A stretch of 6,105 nucleotides of DNA from Bacillota bacterium (GTDB lineage Bacteria > Bacillota_B > Desulfitobacteriia > Desulfitobacteriales > Desulfitobacteriaceae), in NCBI GenBank assembly GCA_021779415.1, contig JAJYAS010000235.1:1-6105 (forward strand), in the 5' to 3' direction. Both the position numbers and the translations under genes were made by a program. Under the pieces are notes generated by a model. It did no database searches, had not been told where the DNA came from, and saw nothing but the letters and a program-made list of their open reading frames with translations. Below are positions 1 through 5,323 of this stretch, one piece after another; within the stretch, counting starts at the first letter, position 1; every line of letters starts with the position of its first letter.

Positions 1-27
1 ATCTCTCCGAGCCAATCCAGAATTAGA

Positions 28-1392
28 TCAACCAGCGCCTAGTATAAAGTGGATAATAAACAGCACGGTCATGGTATACGTGACTGCATTGTTATCCTTA
101 TGCTTTCCGGTAATCAATTTAATAATTGTATAGGACATGAAACCGAAGGCCAAACCTTGCGCAATAGAGTACGTTAAAGGCATCATTATAATGGTCATGA
201 AGGCCGGAAAAGCGTCTGTAAAGTCATCAAATTTAATATGGACCACTTCACCCATCATTAAGACACCCACTAAAATAAGAACCGGTGCGGTTGCCGTTCC
301 TGGAATCAACCCAATGAGAGGAGCAAAAACAATCGAAACTGCGAACAAAACTGCCACAACAACCGCAGTCAATCCACTTTTTCCACCTTCGAGCACACCG
401 GCAGCACTTTCTATATAAGAAGTTACTGTTGGGGTTCCCATGACAGCTCCGAACATCGTCCCAATCGAGTCCGACATCAAAGCTTTACCGGCACGAGGCA
501 GATTTCCCTTTTCATCAAGTAGCCCTGCTTTGCGCGAAACTCCCAGCAAGGTGCCGATATTATCGAATAAATCAACAAACGTAAATGCAAAGACAATCGA
601 AACTAAACCATAGTCAATAGCACCCATAATATTCAAGTGGCCCATAATTGGTGAAATGGCTGTGAACGGATTTTGAAAGCTAACAAAGCTTGACATGCCA
701 GTTGGCAAGGGTGAATAACCCATAAGCATGCTGAAAAGTGTCGTAAGAAAAATCCCGATTAGTAAGCCACCCTTGACTTTTTTGGCCATAAAGAATCCAG
801 TGACAATTAAACCAAAGACAGTAACAATTACGCTTGCCGATTTCATATCACCCAGTGTTACGAGCGTGGCTGGGCTGGCGACCACCAGTTTGCCGTCTTG
901 AAGTCCGATAAAGGCAATGAATAACCCAATCCCAACTCCAATGGAGATACGCAAGACCTCTGGTACGCCTTCCATAATCCATTCCCGAACTTTGGTAACA
1001 GTCATCAGGAAAAAGATAAGTCCTGAAATGAAAACCGCACCAAGCGCCGTTTGCCATGGAAGTTTCATCCCGATAACGACAGAGTACGTAAAGAAAGCGT
1101 TCAGCCCCATACCTGGAGCCATGGCAATTGGGTAGTTGGCATACAAACCCATAATCAACGTGGCAACCGCTGCAGCAATGGCTGTGGCAGCAAAGGTGGC
1201 ATTAATGGGCATTCCTGCATCTTTAAGAATATTAGGATTAACAAATAAAATATAGGCCATGGTAACAAACGTTGTCACTCCAGCAAGTACTTCGGTACGT
1301 GAGTTAGTACCTAATTCTGATAAGTGAAAAATCCTCTCCAATAGACCATCAGGTCTGCCTACTGGGGGGTTATTTTTCTTGGCAGTTGACAT
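28..1392 (-). CDS. NCS2-family purine permease (AzgA/PbuG branch, guanine/hypoxanthine-type)
   Basis: A 454-residue inner-membrane permease, the usual length for the AzgA/PbuG/PbuO branch of the NCS2 nucleobase transporters, which import purine bases by cation symport. The short hydrophilic N-terminus leads into the branch hallmark around residues 29-55 (NSRTEVLAG then TTFVTMAYILFVNPNIL). Further signatures are GMGLNAFF (95-101), TFVDLFDNIGTL (271-282) and GTPTVTSYIESAAGV (319-333), where the family places substrate-binding residues. About a dozen hydrophobic segments span the protein, ending in a final helix near 437-453. The ATG start is backed by AGGAGG about seven bases upstream. It lies 139 bp downstream of the hydroxylase genes on the same strand, with no convincing terminator between, so it may be cotranscribed. 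The family call is firm. The exact base (guanine/hypoxanthine, xanthine or adenine) cannot be read; a purine product is inferred from branch and neighbours. Confidence 0.93.
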   Translation of the reverse strand: MSTAKKNNPPVGRPDGLLERIFHLSELGTNSRTEVLAGVTTFVTMAYILFVNPNILKDAGMPINATFAATAIAAAVATLIMGLYANYPIAMAPGMGLNAFFTYSVVIGMKLPWQTALGAVFISGLIFFLMTVTKVREWIMEGVPEVLRISIGVGIGLFIAFIGLQDGKLVVASPATLVTLGDMKSASVIVTVFGLIVTGFFMAKKVKGGLLIGIFLTTLFSMLMGYSPLPTGMSSFVSFQNPFTAISPIMGHLNIMGAIDYGLVSIVFAFTFVDLFDNIGTLLGVSRKAGLLDEKGNLPRAGKALMSDSIGTMFGAVMGTPTVTSYIESAAGVLEGGKSGLTAVVVAVLFAVSIVFAPLIGLIPGTATAPVLILVGVLMMGEVVHIKFDDFTDAFPAFMTIIMMPLTYSIAQGLAFGFMSYTIIKLITGKHKDNNAVTYTMTVLFIIHFILGAG

Positions 1393-1531
1393 GTACAGCC
1401 CTCCTATTTAGATAACTTTCCCAAAATTTTGCTACATACTTTAGTAGTTTAGTCTAAATACGCCTAATTTATTAGCCTTTAATGTTCACATGCTGCCTTA
1501 CTCAGTTGTCGGGAAACCAAAAGTACATCAA
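1393..1531 (-). other. Intergenic spacer between hydroxylase operon and permease
   Basis: This 139-bp spacer contains the permease ribosome binding site (AGGAGG, about 1401-1407). An AT-rich stretch contains the small perfect inverted repeat TTTAG-A-CTAAA at 1448-1458 and a shorter one, CTAAT-AA-ATTAG, just upstream in the transcribed direction. Neither is GC-rich or followed by a U run, so I do not call a terminator. I found no TTTCTAC/CCGTAAA purine-aptamer motifs here and no convincing -35/-10 pair. Read-through from the upstream operon is the simplest reading, but a private promoter for the permease is not excluded. Confidence 0.5.
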
Positions 1532-2542
1532 CTACCTTGTTTTTTCCAATTCCTCCTTTTTCACTGCTAGCGCATGCAATATTTTTTCCGGTGTCGCTGG
1601 CAAAGATGTGATCCTTACTCCCACTGCGTCATCGATGGCATTAATAACGGCCGCTACTGTCGGCAGCATTGCAGGTTCCCCGAGTCCCTTTGCACCAAAA
1701 GGGCCTGTCTCCTCTGCCTCTTCCACGAAAAATGCTTCTATATTAGGCACATCTAGTGCCGTGGGAATCAAATAACTAGAAAATGCGGGGTTTTTAATTC
1801 GTCCCTCATGTAATTCTAGGTCCTCAAGCAAAGCATACCCTATCCCTTGGGCCACTCCGCCCGCAATTTGTCCTTCTACTTGTGTGGGGTTTAAGGCTTT
1901 TCCTACATCATGGACCGCTACCACTTTCAAGACACGAACCATGCCTGTTTCCGTATCAACTTCAACTTCAGCCGCCTGACACCCATATGCATAAGGCCAG
2001 TAGGGCGCTCCCTGCCCGTTTTCCAGATCGACTGGGGTCGAGCGTGCCGTCGAACTTTCCGCGCTAATCAAGCGTTCCCCGTGCAAACGAGCCTTAAACA
2101 CCATATCTGCCAGGGGCATTCGGCGAGAAGGATCGCCCTTAACTCCGATATGACCCGCTTTCAGTTCAATTCCTTCCGGTGTTGGACAGGAAAACTCTTG
2201 CGCTGCATAATCCAGTAAACGAACTTTTGCTTGTCGAACCGCTTTCAAGACAGCATTCCCCGTGTTATAGGTTTGCCGAGTTGCAGCCGTTGTCCCCGAA
2301 TCCGGTGTCGCATCCGTGTCGGCGGAATAGACACATATATCCTGGGTCTCAAGCCCAAGTTCTTCTGCCACGATTTGAGCATAGATCGAGTTACTTCCCT
2401 GGCCTACATCAACCGCACCAGTAAGAACTGTTGCTGAGCCGTCATCATGGATTTCCACAAAGGCACTGGAAACGTCCGGGAATCCATTGCCATAACCGGT
2501 TCCGTACCAAGCACAGCCTAAGCCAGTTCCCCGCTTTTTCAT
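1532..2542 (-). CDS. Molybdenum hydroxylase, medium molybdopterin subunit (C-terminal half of XdhA-type catalytic subunit)
   Basis: This 336-residue protein is the C-terminal half of a xanthine dehydrogenase-type molybdopterin subunit, encoded as its own gene. It carries the DVGQGS cofactor loop (45-50), the DTDATPDSGTTAATR stretch (75-89), the HDVGKALNP segment (211-219) and the GLGEPA motif (286-291), whose E289 matches the universal catalytic glutamate (Glu1261 of bovine enzyme). By ungapped hand alignment F21 falls on bovine Phe1009, one of the two aromatic residues that sandwich purines. I chose the ATG at 2542 because it overlaps the upstream TGA as ATGA and has GGGGAGG seven bases before it. 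An in-frame ATG at 2590 would add 16 residues overlapping the upstream gene and is less likely. It must pair with the large subunit to form an active site. It resembles NdhM of nicotinate dehydrogenase in size and position. Confidence 0.93.
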   Translation of the reverse strand: MKKRGTGLGCAWYGTGYGNGFPDVSSAFVEIHDDGSATVLTGAVDVGQGSNSIYAQIVAEELGLETQDICVYSADTDATPDSGTTAATRQTYNTGNAVLKAVRQAKVRLLDYAAQEFSCPTPEGIELKAGHIGVKGDPSRRMPLADMVFKARLHGERLISAESSTARSTPVDLENGQGAPYWPYAYGCQAAEVEVDTETGMVRVLKVVAVHDVGKALNPTQVEGQIAGGVAQGIGYALLEDLELHEGRIKNPAFSSYLIPTALDVPNIEAFFVEEAEETGPFGAKGLGEPAMLPTVAAVINAIDDAVGVRITSLPATPEKILHALAVKKEELEKTR

Positions 2543-3804
2543 AGAGTATCCTCCCCTTTCTGGAGATAGGGCGAGATTTTTGCCAGACACTGATCCAATG
2601 GAACACTACCCGTCAGCACTTGTCCGGTCGCTGTAGTACTCCCCACCTTAAAATGATTGCGTAACCGGATTTCTAACGGGGTAATCCCTAACTCCTTGGC
2701 CAAGAGGTCCATCTGGCTCTCATACGCCAGCACGGTCTGCGCCGCTCCAAAGCCTCGCATGGCTCCTGAAAAAGGATTGTTGGTGAATACCGCATAACTA
2801 TCAATAGAGACGTTCGGGATTTCATAGGGACCAGTGGCATGAACCGCAGACTTACGCAAGACGTTAATACTCCACGAAGCATAAGCGCCAGCATCCCCAA
2901 TAATTTTTGCTTCCAAGGCCACTAGTTTACCGTCCTTCGACGCTCCGGTCTTATAATGCATCCGCATGGGATGGCGTTTGGAATGGGAATAAAAAGACTC
3001 TTCCCTAGTGTTTTCCATTTTTACAGGTCTTTGCGTTGTCCAAGCTATTAAGGCGGCTAAGATCTGGAGGGATATGTCTTCACGTCCACCAAAAGCTCCA
3101 CCTACCGCCAAGGTTTTGACTTGAACTTGGCTAAAACGAAGGCCCAGAGCGTGAGCTATTTCTCCACGATCATAATGGGCATACTGGGTAGCCGTCTGTA
3201 CAACCATATGCCCTCGCTCGTCCACATGGGCCAGCACAGCCTCCGGTTGTAAGAAAGCATGATCGACATGTTGCGTACTGTAATCTCGCTCAATCACCAC
3301 CTCCGCCCTTGCCCAGCCCTCGTCCATAGTGCCGCGTCGAATCGGTAGGTGATAGAGGACATTCGTCGGCTGAAGCTCGGGATGAAGAGGGAGCACGTTG
3401 GCCGCCATCGCTTCCTCTGGGTCAAATACCGCAGGCAACAGCTCATAATCTACGTCTACAAGTTTAGCTGCAGCTCGAGCAATTTCTAATGTTTCAGCCC
3501 CGATCACTGCCACCGGGTCCCCAACCATTCGAATGTAATCTGCCAGTACGGGCTGATCACGGAAAAGCACACCATGGGAATTATGCGGAACGTCTTTTGC
3601 TGTCAGGACAGTCACCACACCTGGCAAGCCCATCGCTTGAGCAATGGTTATTTTCCGAACACGGGCATGGGGATGAGGACTTCGAACAACCACCCCATAG
3701 ATTTGATCCGGCAAATTGACGTCCGCCGGGAACTTGGTCTGTCCGAAGACTTTCCCCCAAGCATCTTCGCGGATAACTCGGGAACCCACTACAGTCGTGT
3801 TCAT
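2539..3804 (-). CDS. Molybdenum hydroxylase, large molybdopterin subunit (N-terminal half of XdhA-type catalytic subunit)
   Basis: This 421-residue protein contains the N-terminal a/b-hammerhead domain (roughly 15-125) and the first molybdopterin-binding domain of the xanthine dehydrogenase/aldehyde oxidase family. It ends where the family's catalytic subunit would normally continue. Visible motifs are TATQYA (204-209), with the glutamine near the Mo centre, GGAFGGRED (235-243) and AMRGFGAAQ (348-356). By hand alignment E242 corresponds to bovine Glu802 and F352 to Phe914, both purine-binding residues. The bovine Arg880 position appears as K318, with R317 beside it. The ATG overlaps the TGA of the [2Fe-2S] gene as ATGA, with GAGGAGG seven bases upstream. 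The C-terminus overlaps the next start the same way. Together with the medium subunit the length is 757 residues, close to a normal one-piece catalytic subunit. Substrate is inferred as a purine; nicotinate is the main alternative. Confidence 0.93.
   Translation of the reverse strand: MNTTVVGSRVIREDAWGKVFGQTKFPADVNLPDQIYGVVVRSPHPHARVRKITIAQAMGLPGVVTVLTAKDVPHNSHGVLFRDQPVLADYIRMVGDPVAVIGAETLEIARAAAKLVDVDYELLPAVFDPEEAMAANVLPLHPELQPTNVLYHLPIRRGTMDEGWARAEVVIERDYSTQHVDHAFLQPEAVLAHVDERGHMVVQTATQYAHYDRGEIAHALGLRFSQVQVKTLAVGGAFGGREDISLQILAALIAWTTQRPVKMENTREESFYSHSKRHPMRMHYKTGASKDGKLVALEAKIIGDAGAYASWSINVLRKSAVHATGPYEIPNVSIDSYAVFTNNPFSGAMRGFGAAQTVLAYESQMDLLAKELGITPLEIRLRNHFKVGSTTATGQVLTGSVPLDQCLAKISPYLQKGEDTL
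2550..2556 (-). promoter_or_regulatory. Shine-Dalgarno site deciding the start of the medium subunit
   Basis: GGGGAGG on the minus strand lies inside the last codons of the large-subunit gene, seven bases before the ATG at 2542. Its strength and ideal spacing fix the start of the medium subunit. They also argue that the break in the catalytic subunit is a true gene boundary rather than a sequencing frameshift. Confidence 0.85.
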
Positions 3805-4268
3805 CCCATCCCCTCCTCAGCGGCCAGTTTGACCGCACGCAGAATTTTATCATATCCTGTACAGCGGCAAAGATTCCCTGACATAGCGACACCAATTTCA
3901 TCATCGCTAGGATGCTGCTTCCTATCAAGCAAATTCTTTGCTGAAAGCACCATTCCAGGTGTACAAAAGCCACATTGTACGGCCCCAACTTCGACAAAAG
4001 CCTTCTGAACTGGATGAGGAGAGCGCCGATTTCCTACCCCTTCGATCGTGGTAATTTCACACCCGTCAGCCTGAGGAGCGAGAATAAGGCAAGAATTTAC
4101 CGTTTTACCATCGATAATCACAGTGCAGGCCCCACATTCTCCTTCGCCACATCCCTCTTTCGTTCCCATAAGCCCTAAGCGATTGCGTAAGACGTCCAAT
4201 AGCCGTTCACTTGGCTCGACGTTTAAGGTATAAGGCTTTTTATTAACGACAAATTTAATCTCCATCAT
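3801..4268 (-). CDS. Molybdenum hydroxylase, small [2Fe-2S] subunit (XdhC/NdhS/CoxS-type)
   Basis: This 155-residue electron-transfer subunit carries two [2Fe-2S] clusters that relay electrons from molybdenum to FAD. The N-terminal plant-ferredoxin domain has ligands C40, C45, C48 (KEGCGEGECGACTV) and C60. The C-terminal helical domain has C99 and C102 (QCGFCTPGM) with C134 and C136 (NLCRCTGY). All eight ligands are present, with one extra cysteine at 70. The length is typical of the stand-alone subunit. The first of two adjacent ATGs is chosen: it overlaps the FAD-gene TGA as ATGA, and GGAGGT sits eight bases before it. The protein is expected to be cytoplasmic, with no signal peptide. The family and role are secure; the partner subunits are those encoded on either side. 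Confidence 0.96.
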   Translation of the reverse strand: MMEIKFVVNKKPYTLNVEPSERLLDVLRNRLGLMGTKEGCGEGECGACTVIIDGKTVNSCLILAPQADGCEITTIEGVGNRRSPHPVQKAFVEVGAVQCGFCTPGMVLSAKNLLDRKQHPSDDEIGVAMSGNLCRCTGYDKILRAVKLAAEEGMG

Positions 4269-5107
4269 ACCTTTGCACCTCCCTCTTGAATGAATGAACC
4301 CAGAGCCTCACGAAAGACGCCGGAAACCGCCACACGTTTATACGGGGCAGATGCCCGTGTTCCTAAAGCTTCCCTGACAACCCGTTGAACTCCCTCGACC
4401 CCTTTTTCGATCCAAGCCTCATTCAATTCGTCTCCATTTAATTCTTGGGCGAGAGTTTCACTCAAGAAAGCACGTTTGCCCACCGCACCCAAAGCAACGC
4501 GAACCTTGCCTACACGGTTGTCCTCTAGCTCGATGGCTACAGCGACACTTAGCCGAGCAATGGCTAGTGCTCTGCGCCGACCTAGCTTCGCAAATCCACT
4601 TTGCAACCCCTTCAAAGGAATACGAAATCCTCGTATGAGCGTGTCCTGAGCTAGAAGGGGCGTGCGACTTAATAACGTTTCGAGCGGGATGACCTCATCT
4701 CCCTCCCGAGAAATCAGATGTACTTCTGCCTCCAACGCCAGTAACGGTGGGAGCCCATCAGCGGCTGGCGAGCAATTACCCAAGTTACCACCTAACGTGG
4801 CCTGATTGCGGATTTGCGGAGAACCCATCGTTTGACAGGCAAGCCATAGGGCCAAGGCGTTCTGGAAAACAAGTTCACTCTGCCCCAATTCGGCAAACGT
4901 AGCCATACTACCAATATCTAAATATCCGTTCGTTTCCTTAATCTCTTTCAATTCTAAAATCTTCCCAAGATCGATGAGTGCATCCGGGTGAATTTTGTTC
5001 GTTTGCATGTGAAGAACGAGATCCGTTCCTCCTGCCAAATAAGTTGCCCCAGATGTCTGGGCTATCTTCACTGCATCACTTACGCTCTGCGGTTGAAAGT
5101 AATTCAT
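4265..5107 (-). CDS. Molybdenum hydroxylase, FAD-binding subunit (XdhB/NdhF/CoxM-type)
   Basis: A 280-residue flavoprotein subunit of the molybdenum hydroxylase, which receives electrons from the [2Fe-2S] subunit and hands them to NAD(P)+ or another acceptor. The PCMH-type FAD domain shows the pyrophosphate loop AGGTDL (25-30) and the second FAD signature TLGGNLGNCSPAAD (104-117). The C-terminal domain (about 170-275) matches the CO dehydrogenase flavoprotein C-terminal fold, including GRRRALAIARLSVAV. There is no extra cysteine-rich insertion of the kind that binds a [4Fe-4S] cluster in 4-hydroxybenzoyl-CoA reductase. The ATG has GGAGGTGGGAAG directly before it. It is the first gene after the riboswitch leader, and its TGA overlaps the start of the [2Fe-2S] gene. 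Size and order match NdhF. The electron acceptor cannot be told from the sequence. Confidence 0.95.
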   Translation of the reverse strand: MNYFQPQSVSDAVKIAQTSGATYLAGGTDLVLHMQTNKIHPDALIDLGKILELKEIKETNGYLDIGSMATFAELGQSELVFQNALALWLACQTMGSPQIRNQATLGGNLGNCSPAADGLPPLLALEAEVHLISREGDEVIPLETLLSRTPLLAQDTLIRGFRIPLKGLQSGFAKLGRRRALAIARLSVAVAIELEDNRVGKVRVALGAVGKRAFLSETLAQELNGDELNEAWIEKGVEGVQRVVREALGTRASAPYKRVAVSGVFREALGSFIQEGGAKV

Positions 5108-5135
5108 CTTCCCACCTCCACAAATTCATAACAAC

Positions 5136-5203
5136 AAAAAAACAACCCTAATTACAATTCCCCATGAACCATCCCTGGCTCATAGAGAAGCAATTTACGG
5201 TTG
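5136..5203 (-). terminator. Candidate riboswitch-controlled intrinsic terminator upstream of the hydroxylase operon
   Basis: On the minus strand, 5189-5177 (TTCTCTATGAGCC) pairs with 5170-5158 (GGTTCATGGGGAA). This gives a continuous 13-bp stem with three G-U pairs and the loop AGGGAT. Beyond small internal loops it can extend by AATT/AATT (5195-5192 with 5153-5150) and CAACC/GGTTG (5203-5199 with 5147-5143). Seven U follow immediately (5142-5136). The 5' arm is made from the P3 and P1 3' strands and the J3/1 junction of the purine aptamer, so the two folds exclude each other. I worked the pairing out by hand; its stability was not computed. Confidence 0.6.
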
Positions 5204-5244
5204 CCTCGTAGAAACCCTTGATCCAATTATCAAGGATATATGAG
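5179..5244 (-). promoter_or_regulatory. Purine riboswitch aptamer, guanine class (C at the specificity position)
   Basis: The minus-strand leader folds as the three-way-junction purine aptamer. P1 pairs CTCATA (5244-5239) with TATGAG (5184-5179). P2 pairs CCTTGAT with ATCAAGG around loop AATTGG. The J2/3 core motif is TTTCTAC. P3 pairs GAGGCAA with TTGCTTC around the invariant L3 CCGTAAA. J3/1 then reads T-C before TATGAG. The base equivalent to nucleotide 74 of the xpt aptamer is C (position 5185), which selects guanine/hypoxanthine/xanthine; adenine aptamers have U. The L2 'GG' and L3 'CC' needed for the loop-loop pairs are present. Unusual points are a six-base L2 (usually seven), U instead of A at 73, and U instead of A at 24. 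It lies 72 bases upstream of the FAD-subunit start on the same strand. Confidence 0.88.
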
Positions 5245-5323
5245 TAATATTCACTATTCACTTTTTTCTAACATATTACTATTCGCCATCTGCGAGCATT
5301 CTCCTACCTATGTAGTCAGAATA

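Noticed and set aside
1393..1531. A second purine riboswitch or terminator before the permease
   Set aside because: No TTTCTAC or CCGTAAA core motifs are present, and the small palindromes lack GC content and a U run.
2539..2541. TGA at the end of the large subunit read as selenocysteine
   Set aside because: The downstream coding sequence is in a different frame, so read-through would not join the halves. Selenium in this enzyme class is a cofactor ligand, not selenocysteine.
2539..2590. A sequencing or natural frameshift breaking a single catalytic-subunit gene
   Set aside because: The break coincides with an ATGA overlap and an optimally spaced GGGGAGG, just like the other junctions in the operon, and it falls in a linker between domains known to be split in nicotinate dehydrogenase.
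2543..2590. Upstream ATG at 2590 as the start of the medium subunit
   Set aside because: It would add 16 residues with no family similarity, inside the previous gene. The ATG at 2542 has the strong ribosome binding site.
137..4178. Plus-strand and out-of-frame reading frames of 60-144 codons
   Set aside because: All lie opposite or across well-supported minus-strand genes, have no recognisable motifs and show compositions expected of antisense shadows.
5136..5244. Conventional OFF-type guanine switch
   Set aside because: I found no separate downstream terminator with an antiterminator pairing to P1. The only U-tailed hairpin consumes the aptamer's own 3' strands. The Shine-Dalgarno site has no clear complementary strand in the leader either.
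5246..5323. A sigma-A promoter for the hydroxylase operon
   Set aside because: TATAAT-like hexamers occur (5328-5323 and TAATAT at 5278-5273), but neither has a convincing TTGACA-like box at 16-18 bases, so no promoter is called.
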